64,000 bases of DNA, from NCBI GenBank assembly GCA_951813605.1, contig OX638379.1:4972062-5036061 (forward strand), given 5' to 3'. The notes beneath the pieces were generated by a model that did not search any database, was not told where the DNA came from, and saw nothing but the letters and a program-made list of their open reading frames with translations. The translations under genes were made by a program, and so were the position numbers. Below are positions 1 to 10,164 of the stretch, piece by piece (position 1 is the first letter of the stretch; each line of letters starts with the position of its first letter). This DNA comes from an uncultured Bryobacterales bacterium (lineage in GTDB: Bacteria > Acidobacteriota > Terriglobia > Bryobacterales > UBA6623).

Positions 1-1915
1 CATCCCCGATGATTCGAATCGCCGTTGTCTTCACAGGGCGGAAAGCTAGCAGGTGCTCGACAAAATGAGGCTTGTTAAAAGGGAGCCTGCCGGGAGGCAA
101 CGGCGGGCTGACCAACAGTCCTTGAACCGGCTTCCAATTCCCGCCATCGTCGAGATACTCGACGTTCAGCGACGTAAACCACCCGCCGTTCTCTTCTACA
201 GCACCGGTGTGGTACCCCAGCAAACCAATGACCTGTGGATTTCCCCAGGCATATCCGTAGTAGTCTCGCTTGGGACTTCCATGACCCTCGATGCTGTAGA
301 AGGTCGAGCCTTCGCCAAGACGAATCCCATCGCGGATAACACCGACGCGGCCCGCATAGAGCGAATGAGGCACGGTTAGCCACATCTCGTCCCGCCGGGT
401 CGCATCCGTCTCTTGGACGCTGCTCAAGACCTTGTCAGCGGAACGCGCAACGTTGGGGCCCCGAACGACCAATCTCACGGCCTGCGTTAGCCCACGGCTC
501 TTGCTGTCGACCAATTGCAACGTGACCGGATAAACGCCCTCGGCAGACGCAACACCCGAGATCCGTCCGTCCTGCAGCCGCAGACCTCGGGGAAGCTCCC
601 CCGCACGCACGCTCCAGCGGAACGGAGGCGTGCCGCCGAAAGCAGGCAACCGGTGTTCCACCTGCCGGCCGGCCTCGATATACGGCGCTGGACCGGACGG
701 AAACTCGAGCGGGGCCACAAACTCGGCTTCCGTGTTGATGAGGTAGAACCGCTTTCCGTCCTCGCTGATCTCTTTGCCACCGTGCCCGAGGACGATGCTC
801 TCTCCCTGCACGGCCATGCGATTCGCCATGTCCTTCAGCCCGGCGTCCGGCATGTCGTGGCGAGTGACGTTCTTGTAGAAGTCATTGAAAGGCTCGCTCC
901 AATTCAATTCGGGAACGGGGAAGAGCAAACCCTCGGGCAACCCTTTTCGGCCTAGGGTCACACCCAGTAGACCCGCCAGCGTCGCTGCTTGGTTGTCAGC
1001 GTCAAAACCCATCGCGCAACTCAGGTCCAAGGTTTTCTGAAAGTCACCTGCACCGTAGAGCTGAGCGAGAACGCCCGCTGCGGCGTTCAGATTCGCGTTC
1101 CAGATCGTTTTCGACTCGAGCGGTTCGCGGTGGTAGTATTTCTCCGCCATTTCCCGGCGAGCGGCCGTCCAATCGTCAGGGTGCTTTCCGAACAGCTCTT
1201 TCATGTCGGACACCGTGTGGGCAAAGCGGCTGCCGGCTGGCAGCGCAGCGACGCCGATGTCAATGAGCTTGTAGACATCGGGCTCGAAGAAAGCCGCCGC
1301 GTACATGGCCCCGTAGTAGATAGTCGGCTCGATTCCCCAGCCATCGTCCATGATGAGCGCCGCCCGTCCGGACTTGGCGGCAGCGTACCGCACCATGCCG
1401 GGGGCCGTGACAGCCCAGACCTCGTTGATAAGTTGCGGATCAATCTGGAACCAGTGAGGGTTGAACTCCTTGCGGCCCGTAAGCGGAGAAGTGAAGCCGT
1501 GATTGATCGCGGCGACCGCGGCGCGATTCGCGAGCCAAACGCGATTCCGCACGTGGTATTTCCACATCGCGGCCAGTGCGGCCAGAGTCGGCTCCGGGCC
1601 GTGCTTCTCCATCGCCAGCAAGTACATGTACTCGATGTCGGTGTCGTCGTCGGAAGAAACTCCGTTCGCTCTCTTGAGCGCTTCGAGGTTTCGACGGTAG
1701 CCGTAAGGGAAGGTTGCGGGACCGGGCTCTTCGATATAGCGATTCTCGTGCGGCAATCCATAGACGTTGCCAATGCACTGAGCCAACCACGAACCGTAGA
1801 CCTTGTCGCGATACTCTTCAACCGCAAGTTTCTTGCATCCCGTGTCTTCCGCAGGAAGGCTCGAGAGGGCAAGGGCGGCGAGGAGCCACGCGGTCGTCCT
1901 CGGGAGTCGTTTCAC
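1..1915 (-). CDS. Secreted ADP-ribosylglycohydrolase family protein, 3' end outside window
   Basis: Read directly from the minus strand as 638 uninterrupted codons that run off the window start. The start is GTG at 1915, preceded at about 7 bases by AAGGGG. Residues 1-22 form a signal peptide (Lys/Arg then a hydrophobic run), so the protein is exported. The ADP-ribosylglycohydrolase fold is suggested by the acidic metal motif SSDDDTDIEYMY (about residues 87-98) and by a second conserved stretch, GFDADNQAATLAGLLG, near residue 305. After residue 400 there is an Ig/cadherin-like segment (PAFGGTPPFRWSV, GELPRGLRL) and then a further domain of unknown type. Family members remove ADP-ribose or act on related N-glycosides; a secreted member with an Ig-like module is more likely to act on an extracellular sugar or nucleoside substrate (inference). 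Convergent frames over the same DNA are shadows. Confidence 0.8.
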   Translation of the reverse strand, partial: MKRLPRTTAWLLAALALSSLPAEDTGCKKLAVEEYRDKVYGSWLAQCIGNVYGLPHENRYIEEPGPATFPYGYRRNLEALKRANGVSSDDDTDIEYMYLLAMEKHGPEPTLAALAAMWKYHVRNRVWLANRAAVAAINHGFTSPLTGRKEFNPHWFQIDPQLINEVWAVTAPGMVRYAAAKSGRAALIMDDGWGIEPTIYYGAMYAAAFFEPDVYKLIDIGVAALPAGSRFAHTVSDMKELFGKHPDDWTAARREMAEKYYHREPLESKTIWNANLNAAAGVLAQLYGAGDFQKTLDLSCAMGFDADNQAATLAGLLGVTLGRKGLPEGLLFPVPELNWSEPFNDFYKNVTRHDMPDAGLKDMANRMAVQGESIVLGHGGKEISEDGKRFYLINTEAEFVAPLEFPSGPAPYIEAGRQVEHRLPAFGGTPPFRWSVRAGELPRGLRLQDGRISGVASAEGVYPVTLQLVDSKSRGLTQAVRLVVRGPNVARSADKVLSSVQETDATRRDEMWLTVPHSLYAGRVGVIRDGIRLGEGSTFYSIEGHGSPKRDYYGYAWGNPQVIGLLGYHTGAVEENGGWFTSLNVEYLDDGGNWKPVQGLLVSPPLPPGRLPFNKPHFVEHLLAFRPVKTTAIRIIGD

Positions 1916-2516
1916 GCAAGCCCCTTCCAAGCGGTAATTCGCTTGACACGGTTGCGCGAATCCGGCACGGCAAATGGGCCATCCCCGGAGCTAATGCCGA
2001 TCGCATTGCAAGGGATAGTTCCGTCCGGGCGGCAAGAATCCGGCCCGAGCCGAAGCGCCCCTGTCGCCGGCCAGGATAACTTGGCGCACTCGGCTCCGTC
2101 AATCAAAGGAGATTCCGCGGCGAATTCATTGGAGCGGTCAGTCCCTTGCCGGCGGGAGCGAAAGCTTCCGGCGGTGCCCCCGAGGGTTTGGCCGCCACAC
2201 AGGGCGCTCTTGTCTGGAGACGCCACATCCGCGTGACGCGGTCAAGGCCCAACTAGGCCGGTGGACGCGAACTGGTTCAGGCCGTTGCGCGACCACTCTC
2301 GTCTGGTCCGGCAGCTAGTGCGCAGGCTCGCTGTCACGGAGGGGACGAGGGGTTTCCCGCTTCCCCGCCGATCCAGAGTGGAATGGATGCCTCGCAAGGA
2401 GCAAGCGTCGCAGCGGCCATCCACCAGGACTAGACCGTTCGTTACAGATGGGTCCGGCGTCGGAAGAAACAACAGGGAAATGCGGAACGGATGAGACCGC
2501 GTGCGGAGGTGCCAAG
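1916..2516. other. Intergenic region, 600 bases, nothing recognised
   Basis: This stretch lies upstream of the ADP-ribosylglycohydrolase gene and downstream of the porin gene, both on the minus strand. Several open frames exist on both strands, but they are Arg/Pro-rich compositions of the type produced by random GC-rich DNA. No conserved motif, tRNA or convincing hairpin was seen. It should contain the promoter of the upstream-reading gene at 1915. Confidence 0.5.
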
Positions 2517-3890
2517 CTAGAACGTGACGTCCCACTGCACTCGAAACTGAATCGCTGACCGGTCAGCTCCGTCAGCTCGGGCAAGGCCAAAGCGCCCCAC
2601 ATCAAAGGTGAGCTTGTTGTCGTGGCCTTCCAGAAACCAATTCACAACGAACGAGGCTTCGGTCACGCGATCGCCTTGTCGCGCCCGGTTGGGGTCGATG
2701 GCGGCAAAACGCAGGCCCAGCTCCAATTCTCTGGGGACCCACGAAGCGACGTGATGCGGAAAGTACCCGCCCTGCACAGTGCCGCCACGCATGCGCCTAA
2801 TGCGATGGTGCATCCGGTCGCGCACGTTCTTCCAGTGGAACTCGTGCTGCAGGAAGAGGCCGCGGTATTTCAAGACGAAGTCCTCGGCGATCTGCTTGAC
2901 CGCGAATTGGCCTGGGAGGCCCACCTCAAAGCCATCCAGCCGGCCCCCTCCGCTCCCGGAGAAGCGCGTGAAGCGGCTGCGGTTGCTCAATGCCGACACG
3001 GCGACAGCGGCCACCGGAGATTCGTGGTACTCGACATCGGACTGGGAGTAGCCCGGATCATCTCTCAAGAAATTCCACTGGTAGCGCGCAGTCCACATTG
3101 GCGAGCCATCGCGGTTGTCCAGGCGGCCGGCGCCACTTTCGCGGAATCCGCGTCCATTCCCGGTGAAGACACCTGCGTGGTACCGCGAGTCCGCCAGCGT
3201 CCCTTTCATCACTCGTCCCAGCACTTGGAATCCCTTCTGGCGGTCCACCGTGAACTGGCGGTTCACGATGGACCGGTCGGCAAACTCCTGCCGCCCCGAA
3301 GAATCCACCCGTTCCCGGCCGAATTCCGTTTTCCACTGTCCGAATCGGAACTGGAGCCAGTCCCACTTCTGGATCGTGACATTGGCGTCGAGAAGCCGAG
3401 TGCCTACGAGATCGTATTCCGTGTTGAACCGAATCCAGGGACGGAAAACCTCCCCGCGCGCTTTGAAGCGGGCCCTTCGGAATCGGAGGTCCCTGTCGCC
3501 CGCTCGGAAGAAATCCCCGTTTCGGCGGGGCGCACTGGTAAACGGCGTGGAGAATCGTATCTGGGAGCGGAGATGCATCTCCGCCTTGAACGCGCCGCTG
3601 CCGGATCGTATCCGCAGCCCTTTGCGACCAATTCGAAGGGTGCCGTCTTTCGAGAGGGCCGCATTCGGCTCAACCCTCGATTCCTCGCCACCGCTCGAGA
3701 CTGGGTCCGAGGTCTGCGGGCCGCCGCTTGCCTGGCCGGTCCTGGCTGGTGACACTCTAGGCTCGAATTCTCTCGATCCGTCAGCCCGGACCCCAATGGC
3801 CCCGCACAGCAGGCACGCGGGAATCAGAAGGAAGCGCACAAGCCTGCCCGGTAGCAGGTGCCTAGCCGCGTGCCCCAGGTTACTGTGCAT
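2517..3890 (-). CDS. Phosphate-selective porin O/P-like outer-membrane protein
   Basis: 457 residues. A signal peptide is visible at about residues 17-36 (RFLLIPACLLCGAIGVRA). From about residue 85 the sequence alternates polar and aromatic residues as in beta-barrel porins. It shows typical OprO/OprP-family phrases: RRARFKARGEV, the FNTEYDLVG region, WLQFRFGQWKTEFGRERV, and NWFLEGHDNKLTFDVGRFG before the final strand. The last residue is Phe (VQWDVTF), the classic signal for barrel assembly by the Bam machinery. Length fits the Porin_O_P family. The likely role is a trimeric anion-selective channel in the outer membrane, for phosphate or polyphosphate in characterised members; substrate specificity here is unknown. 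A low-complexity Ser/Gly/Glu linker at residues 40-75 precedes the barrel. Confidence 0.85.
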   Translation of the reverse strand: MHSNLGHAARHLLPGRLVRFLLIPACLLCGAIGVRADGSREFEPRVSPARTGQASGGPQTSDPVSSGGEESRVEPNAALSKDGTLRIGRKGLRIRSGSGAFKAEMHLRSQIRFSTPFTSAPRRNGDFFRAGDRDLRFRRARFKARGEVFRPWIRFNTEYDLVGTRLLDANVTIQKWDWLQFRFGQWKTEFGRERVDSSGRQEFADRSIVNRQFTVDRQKGFQVLGRVMKGTLADSRYHAGVFTGNGRGFRESGAGRLDNRDGSPMWTARYQWNFLRDDPGYSQSDVEYHESPVAAVAVSALSNRSRFTRFSGSGGGRLDGFEVGLPGQFAVKQIAEDFVLKYRGLFLQHEFHWKNVRDRMHHRIRRMRGGTVQGGYFPHHVASWVPRELELGLRFAAIDPNRARQGDRVTEASFVVNWFLEGHDNKLTFDVGRFGLARADGADRSAIQFRVQWDVTF

Positions 3891-4021
3891 CGAATGAATC
3901 GACTAGGCTAGCGCCTCGCCTGTAGCATTCATGCCCGCACCGGGCAATGCGCCTCGGTCCTAGTCTTGCTCCGCTGTCATCAAACAGGGTAGTAAGTCGA
4001 TTATTAAGGGAACATTAAAAA

Positions 4022-4071
4022 GGGGATTATATACATAAGTGGCGCAGCCCCAACATCTAGGGCTTGCGCTT
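4022..4071 (+). repeat. Left terminal inverted repeat of the IS1595-type element
   Basis: Begins GGGGATTATATACATAAG. It matches the reverse complement of 6109-6158 at 49 of 50 positions; the one mismatch is at position 27 (C on the left, A on the right). The AT-rich outer end followed by a GC-rich inner part suggests separate cleavage and transposase-binding zones. Confidence 0.95.
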
Positions 4072-4222
4072 TCATCGATGCGCAGGCCCATCAGCAGAGG
4101 GGATTTGGCGTAGCCAAGTTCTTGGTAGAATTCGACGGAAAGATGCTCTAAGTGATTGAAAAATAGAATTTTAGACTGACTTTTCGCTTGACATGAACGC
4201 CACTGTCCTGTAAGGTAAAGGC

Positions 4223-5209
4223 ATGGCAGGAATGAAGAAGGCTCCGGGCAAGGCGTATCGGAAGGGACTCAGTTTCAAGGCGATCTTGCGGCGGTTCCCG
4301 GACGACGCGACGGCCGAAACGTGGTTCATCAAGCAGCGTTGGCCGAAGGGGACCTGTTGCCCGTATTGCGGCTCCCTGAACGTTCAGACTGGCTGCAAGC
4401 ACAAGACGATGCCGTTCCGTTGTCGCGAGAGGGTTTGCGCCAAGAAGTTCAGTGTCAGGACGAATTCGGTCATGGAGAGCTCGAAGATCGGCTATCAGGA
4501 CTGGCTGGTTGCCATGTTCCTGGTGACCACGAATCTCAAGAGCGTGTCCTCGATGAAACTGCACCGGGACTTGGAGATCACACAGAAGTCAGCTTGGTTC
4601 CTGGCTCAGCGGTTGCGCAAGGCTCTCGCGGAGGACGGCCAGCTGTTCCGGGGGCCGGTCGAGGTCGATGAAACCTACTTCGGGGGCAAGCGGAAGAACA
4701 TGCCGAAGCACAAGCGGGAGGAACTGAGCGGCCGCGGCGCGGTAGGCAAGACTGCCGTGGTGGGCGCCAAGGATCGCGCCACCAAACAGGTTGCCGCGAA
4801 GGTCGTCGCGTCCACCGATGCCGCAACCTTGCAGGAGTTCGTCAAGGACAACGCCGATCCCGAGGCCACCGTGTACACGGACGATGCGACCGCATATGAG
4901 ACGCTGCCGTTCGATCACGACACGGTCAAGCACTCGCTCCAGGAGTACGTCAAGGGAGACGGGCACACCAATGGCATCGAGTCCCTCTGGTCGATGCTCA
5001 AGAGGGCGCACAAGGGCACGTTCCACAAGATCAGCTCAAAGCACCTGGATCGGTACGTGCAGGAGTTCGCCGGCCGCCATAACCTGCGCGAGCAGGATAC
5101 GATCGATCAGCTGCGGTCCCTGCGCTCCGGGATGGAGAGCAAGCGGCTGACCTACAAGGCCCTGATTAAGGACAACGGCTTGAAGTCCGGGGCCAGGGCG
5201 ACTGCGTGA
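4223..5209 (+). CDS. IS1595 family transposase (ISXO2-like DDE)
   Basis: 328 residues, intact. The N-terminal zinc ribbon (about residues 45-85) has the pairs CCPYCG and CRERVC, followed by the helix-turn-helix-like segment KIGYQDWLVAMFLV that this family uses. The catalytic ISXO2-like domain follows, with VDETYFGGKRK (first Asp, about residue 150), VYTDDATAY (second Asp, about 218) and HTNGIESLWSMLKR (third acidic or Asn position, about 252). Length is normal for the family. It catalyses cut-and-paste transposition of the flanking 50-base inverted repeats. Its stop overlaps the next start as TGATG, implying translational coupling to the cargo gene. Confidence 0.95.
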   Translation: MAGMKKAPGKAYRKGLSFKAILRRFPDDATAETWFIKQRWPKGTCCPYCGSLNVQTGCKHKTMPFRCRERVCAKKFSVRTNSVMESSKIGYQDWLVAMFLVTTNLKSVSSMKLHRDLEITQKSAWFLAQRLRKALAEDGQLFRGPVEVDETYFGGKRKNMPKHKREELSGRGAVGKTAVVGAKDRATKQVAAKVVASTDAATLQEFVKDNADPEATVYTDDATAYETLPFDHDTVKHSLQEYVKGDGHTNGIESLWSMLKRAHKGTFHKISSKHLDRYVQEFAGRHNLREQDTIDQLRSLRSGMESKRLTYKALIKDNGLKSGARATA

Positions 5210-5911
5210 TGGCAGCGCTCAACGTCAAGAACCGTACGCTGTTCACCGGTGACAACCGCGACGTGCTCCGGGGCAATCGGCTCCGAGGCGGCGGGCGCGG
5301 CGTTCAAGGACACCTGGACGCTCGTCACGCTGCAGGACATCTGGGCCGATATCGGACCGATCTCATCACGGTCGAAGGAGAGGATCGGCTATCCCACGCA
5401 GAAGCCGCTAGCGCTGCTGGAGCGGATCATCAAGGCGAGTTCGAACGAGGGTGATGTCGTACTGGACCCGTTCTGCGGATGTGCCACCGCTCTGGCAGCG
5501 GCGGAGACGCTCAACCGCCAATGGATCGGGATCGACCTGTCCAGTCTCGCGGTCCAGCTGGTCCTGTCGAGACTTCAGAAGGCCGCCGATGACGGAGCAT
5601 TACTCGCAAGCGGGTGGTTGCCAGAGGTGCACCATCGCACTCAGACCCCCAGAAGGACGGACGTCGGCAAGCTGCCGCCCTACAAGACGCATCGGCACAC
5701 GCTCTACGGACAGCAGGAAGGCCACTGCGCTGGCTGCAAGCACCACTTCGCCTTGCGCAACCTGACCGTGGATCACATCGTGGCCAAGTCCAAGGGTGGG
5801 ACAGACCATATCGACAATCTCCAGTTACTCTGCGGAGCGTGCAATTCGATGAAGGGTACGATCAGCCAAGCTGCGTTCCATGCGAAGCTGACTAAGCAGG
5901 GCTTGCGATAA
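5209..5911 (+). pseudogene. Decayed DNA methyltransferase-HNH endonuclease fusion (transposon cargo)
   Basis: The start codon overlaps the transposase stop. The first ~20 codons read NRTLFTGDNRDVLRG, the usual N-terminus of N4/N6 DNA methyltransferases of this cargo type. A frame change at about 5268 then leads into IGSEAAGAAFKDTW, sequence normally found after the catalytic DPPF region; that region (motif IV) is missing. A second large gap lies between KDTWTL and LQDIWADIGPISS. The remaining C-terminal part keeps ERIGYPTQKP and the AdoMet motif LDPFCGCATALAAAE. It continues in frame into an HNH nuclease domain with CAGCKHHF, VDHIVAKSKGGTDH and LLCGACNSMKG. Methylation activity must be lost; the HNH part alone looks complete and could still be made from an internal start. 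Confidence 0.85.
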
Positions 5912-5934
5912 CCGCGCGCAAGGGAAAATCGGGA

Positions 5935-6123
5935 ATGGCGAACCAGACCAAGGAAGACAAGCCGGAGCCGCGCATCATCGAACTACCGCACCACTCCTAC
6001 CAGCCCAGCGTCGCTGAGTTGAACCAGGACATGCGGGTGGACGCCTCCTTCGAGGAGCTGGTGAAAGCCGTACTACAGCCAGCCAAAATCCGCTATGTCA
6101 TGCCCCGGAAGCGCAAGCCCTAG
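5935..6123 (+). CDS. Small conserved transposon-associated protein
   Basis: 62 residues, 23 bases after the HNH stop; its end overlaps the right inverted repeat. It contains IIELPHHSYQPSVAELNQDM followed by VDASFEELVKAVLQPAKIRYV and a basic C-terminus (PRKRKP). I recognise this as the type of short protein that often accompanies methyltransferase/HNH cargo in IS1595-like transposons, but I know of no assigned function. The acidic body with a basic tail would suit a small nucleic-acid or partner-protein binding role; that is inference only. Confidence 0.7.
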   Translation: MANQTKEDKPEPRIIELPHHSYQPSVAELNQDMRVDASFEELVKAVLQPAKIRYVMPRKRKP

Positions 6124-6158
6124 ATGTTGGGTCTGCGCCACTTATGTATATAATCCCC
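6109..6158 (-). repeat. Right terminal inverted repeat of the IS1595-type element
   Basis: Reverse complement of the left repeat, 49 of 50 matches, ending in CCCC at 6158. It also supplies the stop codon (TAA in ATACATAAG) for the gene entering from 6567. Confidence 0.95.
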
Positions 6159-6567
6159 AAAGGAAAGCATCGAACTCCTGGACGAGCGAATCGGACGTGA
6201 CACTTCTCTTGGTTTGCGGCGCGCCTCGAAACGTCTCCAGCGGTCCCTTTGAATGAGCAAGCACTTCGGTGGCGGGCCCAAGCGGAGTCCCTCGAAAGCC
6301 CGGTGCGATCTTGCCCGCCAGATGCAACCCTCGCGAGACCAGCTCACTGGCGAATTCGGCTAGGAAGCTCTCGATTTCACCGGCCTGCAACTCGGAAAGC
6401 GAGCCCGCAGCCCGCGGGTCGACCCTTGCCAGTATTTGCTGAACCGGGGTGCCGCCAGCAGTCGATGCTTCCCCTCGCAAGGGGGCGCTTTCGCCCGTCC
6501 CGGCGAACTGAGCCAAGGCTGCCCCCGGGGCAACGCACAGGCACAGCGCAATGAACCTTTTGTCCAT
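6142..6567 (-). CDS. Secreted protein of unknown function, 3' end replaced by transposon
   Basis: 141 residues with a clear signal peptide (MDKRFIALCLCVAPGAALAQ, cleavage after AQ). The mature part is helical and charged (VQQILARVDPRAAGSLSELQ, IESFLAEFASELVSRGLHLA). No family recognised. The native coding sequence is interrupted at 6159, where the transposon begins. The last residues (WGLYT) and the stop codon come from the transposon's inverted repeat. The original C-terminus is therefore missing, by an unknown amount. It is uncertain whether the truncated product is functional. Confidence 0.6.
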   Translation of the reverse strand: MDKRFIALCLCVAPGAALAQFAGTGESAPLRGEASTAGGTPVQQILARVDPRAAGSLSELQAGEIESFLAEFASELVSRGLHLAGKIAPGFRGTPLGPATEVLAHSKGPLETFRGAPQTKRSVTSDSLVQEFDAFLWGLYT

Positions 6568-6904
6568 ACCGTGTCACGGGCCGGAGCGGGAAGAAGAGCG
6601 GCTCGCACGACCCAACTGATTATATTGACGCTAGGACAGGCGGTTCAACCGGACGGGTCGAGGTGGGCGGGCGAACCGATTCCGAGAATCAGCGATTCCG
6701 CCGGCATCGGCGACATCCACCGTGGCGCTTAGGGGCGATTCCGCCCGGTTCCGCGAGCGAACGCGAGTCGCAGCGCAGGAAGCGCCTCGATGGCCTTGTT
6801 GCCATATGGCCGCGGCGTCGCGGCGGCTTCGTCGCGACTGCCGCCCTGCAATGCCTGGCCCGGCTGCCCCTGCTCGGACGATTCGACTTGACGGTTCGCT
6901 CCGG
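6568..6904. other. Intergenic region, about 340 bases, nothing recognised
   Basis: This stretch lies between the truncated secreted gene and the 3' end of clpB, both on the minus strand. No conserved coding signal or rho-independent terminator with a T tract was seen. It must hold the promoter of the gene starting at 6567. Confidence 0.4.
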
Positions 6905-9559
<2,655 letters not shown>

Positions 9560-9605
9560 CAATTGCTCCTCGGTCTAAGTGCTGAGAACGGCCGCGCACG
9601 CGGGC

Positions 9606-9681
9606 GGGAGCCCGCTCTCCAGCGCGAACGCCCGCGGGCTCCCTGTCCCAGGGCGGGACGGGCAAAGTCCCGTCCCCGCCC
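9606..9681 (-). promoter_or_regulatory. Two GC-rich stem-loops between hsp20 and clpB
   Basis: Two inverted repeats lie in the 139-base gap. In plus-strand coordinates, GGGAGCCCG (9606-9614) pairs with CGGGCTCCC (9635-9643). GGGCGGGACGGG (9651-9662) pairs imperfectly with 9669-9681 around a 6-base loop. No T run follows either. They could be an intercistronic attenuator, an RNA-processing or stabilising element setting the Hsp20:ClpB ratio, or simply a GC-rich repeat. Confidence 0.5.
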
Positions 9682-9698
9682 CTTCAGCCGACTCCCTC

Positions 9699-10097
9699 TC
9701 AGTTGACGGGAATCAGGCGGGAGTTGTCCTCCGGCTCGCGCTTGGGCAGTGTCAGTTCGAGCACGCCATCGACGTACGACGCCTTCACGCCGCCGGCGTC
9801 GACCGTGTCTGCCACCCGGAACCGGCGCACGAACTTGCCGTACCGGCGCTCGCGGCGGCGGAAGCGGTCCGGGGCATCCGACTGCTTGCGCTCGCCGCGC
9901 ACGGTCAGGAGGCCGTCCTCGATCCGGACTTCGATGTTCTTTTGGGAGACCCCCGGGATGTCCCCGTGCAGCACGTACGCGGTCTCGGTTTCGCTGACGT
10001 CGAACGCCGGTGTCCAGGCCGCCTCGTTCCCGCGGGTTCCGAAGAACCGGTCCACGTCCCACCAAGGGTTGAAGGGTTTGTGGTGAAGCAGAGTCAT
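9699..10097 (-). CDS. Hsp20/alpha-crystallin family small heat-shock protein
   Basis: 132 residues from the ATG at 10097, chosen because AAAGGAGGA sits 6 bases upstream; the ATG at 10130 would place this ribosome site inside the gene. N-terminal arm PFNPWWDVDRFFG, then the alpha-crystallin domain from about residue 35 (FDVSETETAYVLHGDIPGV) with the characteristic VDAGGVKASYVDGVLELTLPK near residues 95-115 and a short C-terminal extension carrying an I/V-x-I/V-like tail (RLIPVN). Small Hsps hold unfolding proteins in a refoldable state for ClpB/DnaK. It heads the transcript that can run into clpB and is driven by a strong promoter at 10137-10164. Confidence 0.93.
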   Translation of the reverse strand: MTLLHHKPFNPWWDVDRFFGTRGNEAAWTPAFDVSETETAYVLHGDIPGVSQKNIEVRIEDGLLTVRGERKQSDAPDRFRRRERRYGKFVRRFRVADTVDAGGVKASYVDGVLELTLPKREPEDNSRLIPVN

Positions 10098-10136
10098 GTT
10101 TGATCCTCCTTTCATGAGGTTGCTGTTCACAAGTTC

Positions 10137-10164
10137 ATTATAGGGATTGCGGCACAGATGTCAA
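10137..10164 (-). promoter_or_regulatory. Near-consensus housekeeping-type promoter for hsp20
   Basis: On the minus strand, TTGACA (10164-10159) and TATAAT (10142-10137) are exact sigma-70 consensus hexamers separated by 16 bases, about 40 bases upstream of the hsp20 start. The DNA further upstream (10165-10220) is strikingly AT-rich, like an UP element, and includes a GAGT-GTA-ACTC palindrome. No CIRCE operator (TTAGCACTC-N9-GAGTGCTAA) is present, so HrcA control is not supported here. Confidence 0.8.

Larger units (their letters stand above)
4022..6158 (+). mobile_element. IS1595-type transposon with cargo genes, 2137 bp
   Basis: Bounded by two 50-base terminal inverted repeats with a single mismatch (4022-4071 and 6109-6158). 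It contains, in order, an IS1595-family transposase (4223-5209), a decayed methyltransferase-HNH gene (5209-5911) and a small conserved gene (5935-6123), all on the plus strand and tightly spaced. IS1595 elements normally make 8-bp target duplications. The flanks here (ATTAAAAA on the left, AAAGGAAA on the right) do not match, so the target duplication has been lost or the flanks have rearranged. The right end lies inside the 3' part of the gene read from 6567. The element is compact and its transposase is intact, so it may still be mobile. Confidence 0.9.

Noticed and set aside
989..2236. Long 415-codon plus-strand open frame
   Set aside because: It is antisense to the ADP-ribosylglycohydrolase gene, which has clear motifs and a ribosome site; the plus frame has no motif.
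4014..6166. 8-bp target site duplication of the IS1595-type element
   Set aside because: The flanking octamers differ, so no duplication is claimed.
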